Counted from the stretch's first letter, positions 41,499 to 51,855 are shown. The stretch is DNA of 64,000 bases from an uncultured Winogradskyella sp. (GCF_947498005.1 NZ_CANMIW010000005.1:124001-188000); one strand, 5' to 3'. Numbers and translations are program-made. The notes: generated from the letters alone by a model not told the origin.

Positions 41499-43910
41499 TT
41501 ATCGTAATTTTGGAAAATCAGCTGGATTTAATTCATGCATTACATCGTAAATCGCTTCAAAAATATCTTCTACAGAAGGCTTTGAAAAATAATCGCCATC
41601 AGTACCATAAGCTGGTCTGTGCGGTTGAGCCGCTAAAGTTTTTGGTTTGCTATCTAGATACTCAAAAGCATTTTGTTCATTAAGTATTTGATCTAAAATA
41701 TAAGCTGAAGCACCTCCTTTTACATCTTCATCAATAACCATAACACGATTAGTTTTCGTGATACTTTTAACAATATCATGATTTAAATCAAATGGTAATA
41801 AGGACTGTACGTCAATAATTTCAGCATCGATACCAACAGCTTGCAATTCTTTAGCAGCTTGTTCTACTAAACGTAACGTAGAACCGTAAGAAACTAAGGT
41901 AATATCGTCTCCTTTTCTTATAGTTTCAACAACACCAATTGGCGTTTTAAATTCTCCTATATTGTTTGGTAATTTTTCTTTTAATCTATAACCATTTAAG
42001 CATTCTACAACTAAAGCAGGTTCATCACTAGCTAATAAAGTGTTATAAAAACCAGCAGCTTTAGTCATATTTCTTGGAACTAATACATGTATACCTCTCA
42101 CTAAATTAAGAACGCCTCCCATTTGAGAACCAGAATGCCAAATACCTTCTAAACGGTGGCCACGAGTTCTAACAATTAATGGTGCTTTTTGGCGACCTTT
42201 AGTTCTATACTGAACGGTTGCCAAATCGTCACTCATTATTTGTAAAGCGTACATAATATAATCGAGGTACTGAATTTCTGCAATAGGACGTAAGCCACGC
42301 ATTGCCATACCAATACCTTGGCCAATAATTGTAGCTTCTCTAATTCCGGTATCTGATACTCTTAATTCGCCATATTTTTCTTGTAAACCTTCTAAGCCTT
42401 GATTAACATCACCAATGTAGCCTGCATCTTCTCCAAAAATTAGACTTTCGGGATATTTGCTAAAAATAGCATCAAAATTTTCTCTTAACACTAAACGTCC
42501 ATCAACTTCTTCTGCTTGTTCATTATAGGTTGGTAAAACTTCCGTTTGATTTAGTGCTCTATGTTGCGATTCACTGTATAAATGTGAACTATATTTAGGT
42601 TGTATATTAGCTATATAATTGTTAATCCAATTTTGAACAGCCCCTTTTGCGCTAGAAGTTTCTGATACCACATAGCGTAATGATTTACGTGCTGCAGATA
42701 AAATATCTTTTCTTAAAGGCTCATCAATAGCCTCTAATTCACTTATTAATTTTTTGATAAAAACGCCGTTAGGACTTGTAGTAGCTAATTCATCTAATAA
42801 ACGTATGGCTTGTTTGCTCTCTGCAACAATTGGGTTGATGAATGCAAGCCATGCATCTTTCTTAGCGGCTCTAACTTCTCTTTTTATAGCACGTTCAAGG
42901 ACTAATAATTCTTCGTCAGTAGCAATATTATTAGATACTATCCATTTACGCATTTGTACATTACAATCGTACTCTGCTTCCCAATTAAGGCGATCTGAAT
43001 CTTTGTAACGCTCATGAGATCCTGATGTAGAATGCCCTTGAGGTTGGGTTAATTCTTGAACATGAATCATAACAGGAACATGTTCCTTTCTAGAAATTTG
43101 AGCTGCTCGTTGGTAAGTATCCATTAATTCTGGATAATTCCATCCATCAACTCTAAAAATCTCGTATCCTTTTTGATCTTCGTCGCGTTGAAAACCTTTT
43201 AATATTTCAGAAATATTTTCTTTAGTCGTTTGGTGTCTTGCATGTACAGAAATACCATAATGATCATCCCAAATACTTATTACCATTGGTACTTGTAAAA
43301 CACCAGCAGCATTAATAGTCTCGAAGAATAGTCCTTCACTAGTACTAGCATTACCAATAGTTCCCCAAGCAATTTCATTTCCAGACCTTGAGAAATTAGT
43401 AGTATCAATACCTTCAACTTGTCGATATATTCTAGATGCTTGAGCTAAACCTAAAAGTCTTGGCATTTGGCCAGCAGTAGGAGATATATCTGCGCTAGAG
43501 TTTTTTTGCTCTGTTAAGTTTTTCCAATTGCCTTGTTCGTCTAAACTGTGTGTGGCAAAATGACCACCCATTTGTCTACCTGCAGACATTGGTTCTTCAT
43601 TTATATCTGTATTGGCATATAAACCTGCAAAAAATTGCTCGATGGTTAATTCTCCAATGGCCATCATAAAGGTTTGGTCTCTGTAATAACCAGATCTAAA
43701 ATCGCCATTTTCAAACGCTTTTGCCCATGCTATTTGTGGTATTTCTTTACCATCGCCAAAAATTCCGAATTTTGCTTTTCCTGTTAAAACTTCCCTACGA
43801 CCCAACAGGCTACATTCTCTGCTGGTAACAGCAAGCTTATAGTCATTTAAAACTTCTGTTTTAAAATCTTCAAAAGTAATCTCTGTTTTGGTATTAAGGT
43901 TTGTCTTCAT
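41499..43910 (-). CDS. Fused alpha-beta 2-oxoacid dehydrogenase E1 component
   Basis: The ATG at 43910 (803 residues) is chosen because the longer start at 43934 lies upstream of the transcription start predicted from the promoter. The N-terminal part is E1-alpha: GRQMGGHFATHS, then the thiamine diphosphate region GTIGNASTSEGLFFETINAA near residue 180. The C-terminal part from about 460 is E1-beta: FGEDAGYIGDVNQGLEGLQE, TGIREATIIGQGIGMAMRGL, LDYIMYALQ and TRGHRLEGIWHSG. It decarboxylates pyruvate or branched 2-oxoacids for an E2/E3 complex encoded elsewhere. The usual GDG of the cofactor site reads GNAS, an Asp to Asn change that seems typical for this fused Bacteroidota group. Confidence 0.88.
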   Translation of the reverse strand: MKTNLNTKTEITFEDFKTEVLNDYKLAVTSRECSLLGRREVLTGKAKFGIFGDGKEIPQIAWAKAFENGDFRSGYYRDQTFMMAIGELTIEQFFAGLYANTDINEEPMSAGRQMGGHFATHSLDEQGNWKNLTEQKNSSADISPTAGQMPRLLGLAQASRIYRQVEGIDTTNFSRSGNEIAWGTIGNASTSEGLFFETINAAGVLQVPMVISIWDDHYGISVHARHQTTKENISEILKGFQRDEDQKGYEIFRVDGWNYPELMDTYQRAAQISRKEHVPVMIHVQELTQPQGHSTSGSHERYKDSDRLNWEAEYDCNVQMRKWIVSNNIATDEELLVLERAIKREVRAAKKDAWLAFINPIVAESKQAIRLLDELATTSPNGVFIKKLISELEAIDEPLRKDILSAARKSLRYVVSETSSAKGAVQNWINNYIANIQPKYSSHLYSESQHRALNQTEVLPTYNEQAEEVDGRLVLRENFDAIFSKYPESLIFGEDAGYIGDVNQGLEGLQEKYGELRVSDTGIREATIIGQGIGMAMRGLRPIAEIQYLDYIMYALQIMSDDLATVQYRTKGRQKAPLIVRTRGHRLEGIWHSGSQMGGVLNLVRGIHVLVPRNMTKAAGFYNTLLASDEPALVVECLNGYRLKEKLPNNIGEFKTPIGVVETIRKGDDITLVSYGSTLRLVEQAAKELQAVGIDAEIIDVQSLLPFDLNHDIVKSITKTNRVMVIDEDVKGGASAYILDQILNEQNAFEYLDSKPKTLAAQPHRPAYGTDGDYFSKPSVEDIFEAIYDVMHELNPADFPKLR

Positions 43911-43931
43911 GTAGGTATAGCTAATATCTAA

Positions 43932-43962
43932 CAAAAGTACGAAATTTTGAAGTTTTATACAA
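43932..43962 (-). promoter_or_regulatory. Promoter of the fused E1 gene
   Basis: On the minus strand TACTTTTG (43939-43932) is the -7 box and TTG (43962-43960) a -33 element 20 bp away. Confidence 0.7.
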
Positions 43963-44064
43963 CACTACATAATGTTATAATATTATATAATTGCCAGTAT
44001 AACCACGTTTTTATTGATGATTATTTAATTACATGTGGTAATTTAACATTTTAGTAAGAATTTA

Positions 44065-46908
44065 TTAATACCACTTTCTTCTAAAAAGACCTAGAAGTAC
44101 ATTTGGGTCTACAGTAAACATAAACCTAATGCTTTGATCATAGTTGGGTTGGGCAATTTCCCAACCAAGATTAGAGTATATAGGTAAGAATATTTCGAAG
44201 TAATCTTCTACTAAATTTAATCTTATACCAGAATCATAAACGAATTTAGCATTCTGAAACTTATTTTTCACTAAACCTACATCGCCATATGCTTGTATAT
44301 ATCGCCATATGGATGTGCTAAAATTTGCTGTTGTCATCCATTGATTTGCAAATTCCTGCTCTAATTGAGATTTAAAACCACCTTCTGTAATAATAATTTG
44401 TTGACTGAATAAACCTGCTGCTTCTGAGCGACCTAAATAATTGAGGTCAAACAAGTAATCTGTTGGTCTATCTAAAGCAAAACTAAAGTAGTTAGAACCT
44501 GGATCTGAATCATTATCGAGGAAGAAGCCAGCATAGAATCTAAAATTGATGTTTCTATTGCTTTTTGTGAGTTTTCTAAATTCGTAATTAAATGATAATT
44601 TACTAAACTTATCAGCGACTTGAATATCAGTGTAGAAGCTTGAAAAATTTATTCTTCCAGGATTATGATGTGTATATCTTAAGTTAAATACACCATAATC
44701 TGGTTCGTCTAAAACAATTGTTGCATCGTCACCTAATTCTCTTTTTATACTTACATATCTCGCTGTGATTTGGTCGGTTTGATTAGATCTAAAATCTGAA
44801 TCATCTCTAAAAACAAACGAAATTGATGGACGGATTCTTGTGAAAAAAGCATCTTCTGCGAATGATTTATAGCCTGCAGCAATACCATATGTAATATTAA
44901 ATAAATTCTGATTTTCTAAATTATGAGTATAGAAAATCGAAGTGGAGCCTGTTAAAGATCTAGACTTTGTAGCGTATTGAGGAGAAAATCTATAATTAAG
45001 ACGTTTTCTCAATATGGTTTTATTGTACACTTTAGTACCTAATGTTAAACCATCGTAGATATTATTGAACTCCACCAAAGGCATGAAGAATATCTGATTG
45101 TAATTGGGATCTTCAACATCCTTAAATAGTCTAAATTGTAGAGGTTTGTTTTTTAGAAAATTGCCTTCAACCGCTTTTATGTTGTCTCGTTGATTGAACT
45201 CTGGAATAACATTATCATAGCCTAAAGCAAATTTTTCAGTACTATCTTTAGCTAGTGTGATTGTTTGTTTGCCCTTTATATTTTCAACCCAAAATTGATC
45301 TATAATGGAATCATTTTTCAGTTTGAACAATGAAATAGGCATTCTGTTTTCCCGCTTATTTTTTATGGTAACTTTTAACGAATCTTGAATATCTACAATA
45401 GATTCTATTTTAAAATCAATTTTCTTTCTTGTGTTAATGTAGTCTGTAAAAAACCAATCAATATCTTTTTTAGTTTTTGATTTTAAAAACTTTTCAAAAT
45501 CATTTATTTCTATAGCTTTTAATTGATTTTCTTTTAAGAAGTCTGTTATCTTTTTGCTGAGGTTAATATCATTTGTAAAATGATCTAAGTAATTAAGACC
45601 AACACCTGCCTTATATTTGCCTGCAATATTAGCATTAAATTTAGTAAGTGAATCTTTGGGAGTTGTAATGGGTTGATCTCTGTTTTTTCTTGCAATTTCC
45701 ATTGAATAAAGAAAATACTGAAAATTAAAATCGAGATCAGAGGCATGGAATGATCTAATTCCCCATACGTCTGCAAGAGTTCCTAAAAGTTTTTGGTCAG
45801 AATAATTTTCTTCAACATATTTGATTAAAAAATAGATTTGAAGTCCTTCACTCAACCAATGTTCTTTTCTTGGATTAAGTAAAAGAACGTTATCCAAATA
45901 TTTTTTTAAAGCTGTTTTTAGAACTTTTAATTCATATTGAAATTCAGCCGGAAAAGGTCTAAAAAAACTAGGAAGTTGATTTAAACCGTAAAGTGGGTTT
46001 TTGTGATAATCTATATTTGAAACTAATAATTTTTGATGCGGATAATCTCCTAAATGTTGAGTTAAGAATCTAGTAATTTTATCAGTAATTACTGCTTTAG
46101 CTGGACCTGAGGACAGTCCTTTTTCATTAATGTTAGTGATTAAAACAAAATCATCTGTTTGAACAGAATTGAATGTTGGAAACTTATTTAACGATAAGTA
46201 AGTATCTGTTCTGTCTTTGCCAATTAATGTGGTGGTTTGCGTCGGTTCTTTTGAGTTGCTTTTTATATCATAAAAATCTAATTCTGAAGTAACCCTATAA
46301 TTTCTAGGATGCGTTATCGATAAAGTTATATCCGCTTTTGGAATAAATAAATCATCGAGGTTTTTATTACTATAATATTGCCATTTCCCGTTGTAGACTA
46401 CAGGAGTTATATACCAGTATTTCAGTTCAAAATCTTCGGTTTTAGTAACACCATAATCTGTAAATGTAGCATCAGGTATTAAGAGGTTATATTTGAGATT
46501 TATTTGGTAATATTCACCAGGTTTTAAAGATTTGTTTAGTGCAACTTTAATAACGTCTGGATGTGTTTTTAGCCTGGTAAACTTTAGGATATTAGTAGTT
46601 GTATCAACTATTGAGGTTACAACAGTGTAACCACGTTGGTCACTCTTGGCTAAATGAAATTTAGTGCTAAATTCTTCTTCAAATCGTTTAGCTAAAGGAG
46701 TAGATTTTGTTGAATAACTATTATTCCAATCACTCAAATATATTTCATCGAGAACGTCATCAGACTCGTTTTTGTATATGATTGTTTGATTAATTGAAAT
46801 AGTCTTAGTTTCTACATTTACTTTAGCATCAATATCTAGTTTGTTTTGAGCTACACTAGGTACGCTAAAAACAAATAATAGAAAAGATATGACTAACGCG
46901 TACTTCAA
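44065..46908 (-). CDS. M1-like pseudo-peptidase fused to a probable outer-membrane beta-barrel
   Basis: The 947-residue protein starts at a TTG (46908) that overlaps the previous stop codon (TTGA); YALVISFLLFVFSVPSVAQ is a signal peptide. Residues 25-500 look like an M1 aminopeptidase: a beta-sandwich (IDAKVNVETKTISINQTIIY) and KEHWLSEGLQIYFLIKYVEE near residue 350, equivalent to the helix with the third zinc ligand. The HExxH helix is absent; ELKVLKTALKKYLDN stands in its place. From about residue 600 the sequence alternates aromatic and polar residues as in a beta-barrel, and it ends LLGLFRRKWY with a terminal aromatic. It is probably an outer-membrane protein with a non-catalytic periplasmic part. 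Confidence 0.7.
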   Translation of the reverse strand: MKYALVISFLLFVFSVPSVAQNKLDIDAKVNVETKTISINQTIIYKNESDDVLDEIYLSDWNNSYSTKSTPLAKRFEEEFSTKFHLAKSDQRGYTVVTSIVDTTTNILKFTRLKTHPDVIKVALNKSLKPGEYYQINLKYNLLIPDATFTDYGVTKTEDFELKYWYITPVVYNGKWQYYSNKNLDDLFIPKADITLSITHPRNYRVTSELDFYDIKSNSKEPTQTTTLIGKDRTDTYLSLNKFPTFNSVQTDDFVLITNINEKGLSSGPAKAVITDKITRFLTQHLGDYPHQKLLVSNIDYHKNPLYGLNQLPSFFRPFPAEFQYELKVLKTALKKYLDNVLLLNPRKEHWLSEGLQIYFLIKYVEENYSDQKLLGTLADVWGIRSFHASDLDFNFQYFLYSMEIARKNRDQPITTPKDSLTKFNANIAGKYKAGVGLNYLDHFTNDINLSKKITDFLKENQLKAIEINDFEKFLKSKTKKDIDWFFTDYINTRKKIDFKIESIVDIQDSLKVTIKNKRENRMPISLFKLKNDSIIDQFWVENIKGKQTITLAKDSTEKFALGYDNVIPEFNQRDNIKAVEGNFLKNKPLQFRLFKDVEDPNYNQIFFMPLVEFNNIYDGLTLGTKVYNKTILRKRLNYRFSPQYATKSRSLTGSTSIFYTHNLENQNLFNITYGIAAGYKSFAEDAFFTRIRPSISFVFRDDSDFRSNQTDQITARYVSIKRELGDDATIVLDEPDYGVFNLRYTHHNPGRINFSSFYTDIQVADKFSKLSFNYEFRKLTKSNRNINFRFYAGFFLDNDSDPGSNYFSFALDRPTDYLFDLNYLGRSEAAGLFSQQIIITEGGFKSQLEQEFANQWMTTANFSTSIWRYIQAYGDVGLVKNKFQNAKFVYDSGIRLNLVEDYFEIFLPIYSNLGWEIAQPNYDQSIRFMFTVDPNVLLGLFRRKWY

Positions 46909-48179
46909 TTTGAAACAATAAATTTTAAGGGATTACTATTGCCGTGTGAAAGTACTAAATAGTATAAGCCATTTTGTAATTCTGAAACATTGAAAAATTG
47001 TTTTGTATCTGAATTTAAATTAAAGGTCTTAACCGATTGACCTAATGCATTGTAAGCAATTAGTTGTTGATTAATGTTATTTGATTCATTCATGTTAACA
47101 ATAAGCGTGTCGTTTATTAATGTTTGCTCTAAACTAAATGCAGTTACAGTTTTAAAATCGTCAATACTTAAAAATGATTCATCCGTTTCTAATGATAATG
47201 TTACGGGAAGGTGATCGCTAAAGTTATGTAATGCATTTCGTAATGTATACGAAAATTGTGAGCCTGTGGTTTCACAGTCATTAGAATTAATAGATTTATT
47301 CCAACAAGATGCTAAACCGTTATTGCCATATACTTTATAAGAATTAGGTACATAAGTTATGTTGGCTGTATTAATCATGTTTTCTGATGTTAGGATAAAA
47401 TCAAAACGATCATCAAAACCACCAGTAGAACCTCCCATTCCTGTTTGGGTTCTTGTAGATTGTGTAAATACATCTACATAACTGGAGTTGTTATGCCAAC
47501 TGCCAATTCGGTTAGCAGGATCTGCAAAAGTAATGTTGTTACTCGCGTTTATCAGTGATTGGAAAGCAGCTTCGCTAGAAGTGTACACGTTTAAATCGCC
47601 TCCTAACAGTACATTTGTGTCTGTTGGTAAAGTATCTAAATAGGATTCTAGGTCTAAAATCATTTCATAACGTTTTTGAGCGTTAGAAGTTCCACTAGAA
47701 GCCTTTAAATGCCCAATAATTATATAAATCTCTATTGGGTTGGTATCTTGATTTACTGAGTTTAATTGCACACGATATACATTAAAATCTCTTAAATATG
47801 TTGGTACAATAATTTCTTCTTCAACTGAAAACTTAGTGCTATCATAATACAATAGGTTTTGTAAATCGTTTTGGTCGCCATAATTATCATCTGATGAATT
47901 AGAAACGTAACTCGCCATTTCAAAATTAGAGTTAATGGCGGATTTTGCAGTATTTAAAACATTTGTTGCACCAGTGATATTATTTAGTTCGCAAACTAAA
48001 AATAAATCTGGCTGATAATCATTAAGAATGTATTCTAAGTCATTAATTCTATTTGAAACGGCATCTTCTAACGGATAATTAAGTAAATTATAAAACATCA
48101 CTTTAAAGGTTTCTTGTGCAGAAACATTTGAATATGCGAATAGAATTATTGTAAAAAAACCAATGATTTTCTTTTTCAT
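46905..48179 (-). CDS. T9SS-secreted endonuclease/exonuclease/phosphatase family protein
   Basis: The 424-residue protein has a signal peptide (IGFFTIILFAYSNVSAQ) and the EEP fold: FKVMFYNLLNYP, DYQPDLFLVCELNN (catalytic Glu), IIIGHLKASSG, LLGGDLNVYTS (Asp-Asn) and NFSDHLPVTLSLE (terminal Asp-His). It ends in a T9SS type A sorting domain without a strict PNP box (QSVKTFNLNSDTKQFFNVSE, GLYYLVLSHGN). It may be a secreted nuclease or phosphatase. The M1-like gene begins at its stop codon with 4 bp overlap. The LOG gene lies 26 bp upstream. Confidence 0.85.
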   Translation of the reverse strand: MKKKIIGFFTIILFAYSNVSAQETFKVMFYNLLNYPLEDAVSNRINDLEYILNDYQPDLFLVCELNNITGATNVLNTAKSAINSNFEMASYVSNSSDDNYGDQNDLQNLLYYDSTKFSVEEEIIVPTYLRDFNVYRVQLNSVNQDTNPIEIYIIIGHLKASSGTSNAQKRYEMILDLESYLDTLPTDTNVLLGGDLNVYTSSEAAFQSLINASNNITFADPANRIGSWHNNSSYVDVFTQSTRTQTGMGGSTGGFDDRFDFILTSENMINTANITYVPNSYKVYGNNGLASCWNKSINSNDCETTGSQFSYTLRNALHNFSDHLPVTLSLETDESFLSIDDFKTVTAFSLEQTLINDTLIVNMNESNNINQQLIAYNALGQSVKTFNLNSDTKQFFNVSELQNGLYYLVLSHGNSNPLKFIVSN

Positions 48180-48205
48180 AGCATTGAATTAAAAAAATGG
48201 TTTTC

Positions 48206-48892
48206 TTAGAAATTTGGACTAAGATCGTATTCTTTATAGAAATCATTAAGAATTTCAATTACTTCATCTCCTGTATCTACAAGATGAACAAGGTCTAAAT
48301 CCTTTTCACTTATATTTCCAGCTCCTAATAAAGTAGATTTAACCCAATCCATTAATCCGCCCCAAAATTCTTTGCCAACTAAAATAATTGGAAAGGTTTC
48401 TATTTTATGAGTTTGTATTAGGGTAATGGCTTCAAATAATTCATCTAAAGTTCCAAATCCTCCTGGCATTACTACAAAACCTTGAGAGTACTTAACGAAC
48501 ATAACCTTTCGTACAAAAAAGTAGTCAAAGTCTAAGCTTTTGTCATTGTCGATGTACGGATTGTCATGTTGTTCAAATGGTAGTTCAATATTTAAACCAA
48601 CAGATGTTCCTCCTGCAATGTGAGCGCCTTTATTTCCTGCTTCCATAATACCTGGTCCACCACCTGTAATAACTCCATAGCCTTGATCTACTATTTTAGA
48701 AGCAACTTCTTCTGCTAACTTATAGTACTTATGGTCTGGTTTTGTTCTTGCTGATCCAAATATTGAAACACAAGGTCCTATTTTACTTAGTTTTTCATAG
48801 CCGTTAACAAATTCACCCATGATTTTAAAAATAGCCCAAGAGTCATTTGTTTTTATTTCATTCCAACCTTTATTTTTCACTTCGTTTCTCAT
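48206..48892 (-). CDS. LOG-family Rossmann-fold protein (TIGR00730)
   Basis: The ATG at 48892 gives 228 residues starting MRNEVKNKGWNEIKTNDSWA, as in close homologues; a TTG at 48976 would add 28 residues with no family match. Motifs are CVSIFGSARTKPDHKYY, GVITGGGPGIMEAGNKGAH and the nucleotide site VVMPGGFGTLDELFEAIT. LOG proteins hydrolyse nucleoside 5'-monophosphates to base and ribose phosphate (cytokinin-activating enzymes in plants and pathogens); in bacteria they probably serve nucleotide turnover. It lies downstream of uvrA in the same direction. Confidence 0.9.
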   Translation of the reverse strand: MRNEVKNKGWNEIKTNDSWAIFKIMGEFVNGYEKLSKIGPCVSIFGSARTKPDHKYYKLAEEVASKIVDQGYGVITGGGPGIMEAGNKGAHIAGGTSVGLNIELPFEQHDNPYIDNDKSLDFDYFFVRKVMFVKYSQGFVVMPGGFGTLDELFEAITLIQTHKIETFPIILVGKEFWGGLMDWVKSTLLGAGNISEKDLDLVHLVDTGDEVIEILNDFYKEYDLSPNF

Positions 48893-48983
48893 ATATAAGT
48901 CTTCTGTATTTTTTTTAAATTGACAACTCGCTAAAGTACTTATTTTCTCTATACTATCGCTCTCTACAATTGTCAATATATTG

Positions 48984-51812
48984 TTAATTCATTTCTTTCT
49001 TTAAAAACTTAGCTGTAAAGCTCTTTTTGTCTTTAATAATCTGTTCTGGTGTACCTTTAGCTACCACTTGGCCACCACCTTTTCCGCCTTCGTAGCCAAT
49101 ATCTATAATATAGTCTACAGTTTTAATAACATCGAGATTATGTTCTATTATTAAAACGGTATTTCCTTTGTCTGCTAATTTATTCAGTACTTTCATAAGT
49201 ACTCTAATATCTTCAAAATGTAAACCAGTTGTTGGCTCATCTAGAATATAAAATGTATTACCAGTATCACGCTTGCTCAATTCTGTAGCTAGCTTAATTC
49301 GTTGTGCTTCACCACCAGAAAGTGTAGTACTTTGTTGGCCAAGCGTTATGTAACCCAAGCCAACATCTTTAATCGTTTTTAGTTTTCTGTGGATTTTAGG
49401 AATATGTTCAAAGAAACTTACAGCTTCTTCTATCGTCATATTTAGTACATCACTAATAGATTTTCCTTTATAACGAATTTCTAATGTTTCGCGATTAAAG
49501 CGCTTACCTTGGCAGGTTTCGCACTCCACATGCACATCTGGTAAAAAATTCATTTCTATTACCCGTAAACCGCCTCCTTGACAAGTTTCACATCTACCAC
49601 CTTTTACATTAAAGCTAAAACGACCAGGTTTGTACCCTCTAATCATAGCTTCTGGTATCATGGCAAATAACTTTCTTATTTCATCAAAAGTTTTAGTGTA
49701 AGTTGCAGGATTACTTCGTGGTGTTCTGCCAATTGGTGATTGATTAATATCAATAACTTTATCTAAATGTTCTAAACCTTTTATGCTTTTGTACGGCATC
49801 GGTTTCTTTACACCATTAAAATAATGTGCATTAAGAATAGGGTAGAGGGTTTCGTTTATTAAGGTAGATTTACCACTACCAGAAACACCAGTGATACCAA
49901 TCATTTTACCTAAAGGAAATTCTACATCTACATTTTTAAGGTTGTTACCTGTACAGCCTTTTAAAATCAACTTTTTTCCGTTGCCCTTACGCCTAGTTTT
50001 TGGTATTGTAATTTCTTTTTCGCCGTTTAAATAAGCAGCAGTAAGAGTTTGTTGTTGCAGCAATTCTTCAGGCGTTCCTTCACTTATTATTTCACCACCA
50101 TACTTACCAGCAAATGGTCCAATATCAATGACATGATCTGCACGCTCTATCATATCTTTATCATGTTCTACGACGATAACAGAGTTACCAACATCGCGAA
50201 GTGACACTAAAGAATTAATAAGTTTTTCATTATCTCGTTGATGTAAACCAATACTTGGTTCATCTAAAATATAAAGTACACCAACTAACTGAGAACCTAT
50301 TTGTGTGGCTAAACGAATACGCTGTGCCTCACCACCAGATAATGATTTAGAACTTCGGTTTAGAGATAAATAAGTTAAGCCAACATCTAATAAAAATTGT
50401 ACTCTGCTTCTTATTTCCTTAATAATTTCTGTTGAAATTTTTTGTTGTTTATTAGTGAGTCGTTCCGTTAAACCATCTAACCATTTACCAAGTTCTACAA
50501 CATCCATTTTTACTAATTCAGCTATACTTTTGCCATCTACTTTAAAATAAAGTGATTCTTTTCGTAATCGCGAACCTTCACATACAGGACATTCAATTTT
50601 GTCCATATATTCTTTTGCCCAACGCACTAAAGATGTTGAATCTGAATTGTATTGACTTTCTATAAAATTGGCAACACCTTCAAAATCTATTTTATAATCT
50701 CGTGAAACGCCAAGTAATTTACTTTCTACAGTGAACTTATCTTTACCACCATGCAGAATAACTTGTTTGGCTTCATCTGGAATATCTTTCCAAGGCGTAT
50801 TTAACGAAAAATCAAAGCGTTGTGCAATGGTTTCAAACTGTTTAAAAATCCAACTCTTTTTTTGTGGACCATGTGGCGCAAGTGCACCATTTTTTATAGA
50901 TAACGATTCATCCGGAACTAATTTTTGGTCATTAACCACATACAATTCGCCGATACCATTACAATTAGAACAAGCTCCTTTAGGTGAATTGAACGAAAAA
51001 TTATTTGGTTCAGGATTTGGATATGAAATACCAGAAGAAGGACACATTAAATTTCGACTAAAAAAACGAGTCTCGTTAGTGTCTTGGTCAATCACTAAAA
51101 GCACATCTTCTCCATGATACATTGCTGTATTTATGGATTCCATAAGACGTTTTTCATTGTCTTGAGATTCGTCTATCTTTAATCTATCGATTACAATCTC
51201 AATATCATGTGTTTTGTAACGGTCTAATTTCATACCTTTTTCAAGGTCAACAATTTTGCCATCCGTTCTTACTTTTACAAAACCTTGTTTGGCAATTTGC
51301 TCAAAAAGTTCGCGATAATGACCTTTACGAGAACGAATTACAGGTGATAAAATATTAATACGTTTGCCTTTGTAAGATTTTAGTATTAAATCTTTTATCT
51401 GCTCATCGTTATAACTAACCATTTGCTCTCCAGTCTCATAACTGTAAGCATCAGCTGCTCTTGCGTAGAGTAGACGTAAAAAATCATAGATCTCTGTTAT
51501 AGTACCAACTGTTGAGCGAGGCGACTTACTAGTCGTTTTTTGCTCAATAGCAATCACTGGAGATAAGCCATCAATTTTATCTACATCTGGTCGTTCTAAA
51601 CTTCCCAAAAATTGACGAGCATAAGCCGAAAAAGTTTCAATATAACGACGTTGTCCTTCAGCATAAATAGTATCGAAAGCTAATGAAGATTTTCCACTAC
51701 CAGATAAGCCAGTAATTACAACCAGCTTTTCTCTAGGAATGGTAACGTCTATATTTTTTAAGTTGTGCACACGTGCACCTTTTACTTCAATGGAATCGTT
51801 GAATTGGCTCAT
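48984..51812 (-). CDS. uvrA: Excinuclease ABC subunit A
   Basis: UvrA recognises bulky DNA damage in nucleotide excision repair and loads UvrB. The 942-residue protein has two ABC ATPase modules: Walker A GLSGSGKSS near residue 32 and GVSGSGKST near 650, with two LSGGEAQRI signatures. Zinc modules are CPVCEGSRL near 413 and the CETCQGGG...CETCQGKR pair near 750. IEQKTTSKSPRSTVGTITEI and GRTPRSNPATYTKTFDEIRK are conserved. It has its own TACCTTTG promoter and is followed by the LOG gene. Confidence 0.97.
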   Translation of the reverse strand: MSQFNDSIEVKGARVHNLKNIDVTIPREKLVVITGLSGSGKSSLAFDTIYAEGQRRYIETFSAYARQFLGSLERPDVDKIDGLSPVIAIEQKTTSKSPRSTVGTITEIYDFLRLLYARAADAYSYETGEQMVSYNDEQIKDLILKSYKGKRINILSPVIRSRKGHYRELFEQIAKQGFVKVRTDGKIVDLEKGMKLDRYKTHDIEIVIDRLKIDESQDNEKRLMESINTAMYHGEDVLLVIDQDTNETRFFSRNLMCPSSGISYPNPEPNNFSFNSPKGACSNCNGIGELYVVNDQKLVPDESLSIKNGALAPHGPQKKSWIFKQFETIAQRFDFSLNTPWKDIPDEAKQVILHGGKDKFTVESKLLGVSRDYKIDFEGVANFIESQYNSDSTSLVRWAKEYMDKIECPVCEGSRLRKESLYFKVDGKSIAELVKMDVVELGKWLDGLTERLTNKQQKISTEIIKEIRSRVQFLLDVGLTYLSLNRSSKSLSGGEAQRIRLATQIGSQLVGVLYILDEPSIGLHQRDNEKLINSLVSLRDVGNSVIVVEHDKDMIERADHVIDIGPFAGKYGGEIISEGTPEELLQQQTLTAAYLNGEKEITIPKTRRKGNGKKLILKGCTGNNLKNVDVEFPLGKMIGITGVSGSGKSTLINETLYPILNAHYFNGVKKPMPYKSIKGLEHLDKVIDINQSPIGRTPRSNPATYTKTFDEIRKLFAMIPEAMIRGYKPGRFSFNVKGGRCETCQGGGLRVIEMNFLPDVHVECETCQGKRFNRETLEIRYKGKSISDVLNMTIEEAVSFFEHIPKIHRKLKTIKDVGLGYITLGQQSTTLSGGEAQRIKLATELSKRDTGNTFYILDEPTTGLHFEDIRVLMKVLNKLADKGNTVLIIEHNLDVIKTVDYIIDIGYEGGKGGGQVVAKGTPEQIIKDKKSFTAKFLKKEMN

Positions 51813-51847
51813 AAATGGTTTAAATTCTTCCTTTTTTAGCAGAAACG

Positions 51848-51855
51848 CAAAGGTA
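51848..51855 (-). promoter_or_regulatory. -7 element of uvrA
   Basis: On the minus strand TACCTTTG fits TAnnTTTG, 35 bp before the uvrA ATG. No clear -33 box and no LexA-like site were seen. Confidence 0.55.

Noticed and set aside
42754-43008. Plus-strand frame inside the E1 gene
   Set aside because: It lies opposite a strongly conserved enzyme and shows no recognisable protein.
48893-48976. TTG start adding 28 residues to the LOG protein
   Set aside because: The added residues do not match the family, and MRNEVKNKGWNEI is the normal start.
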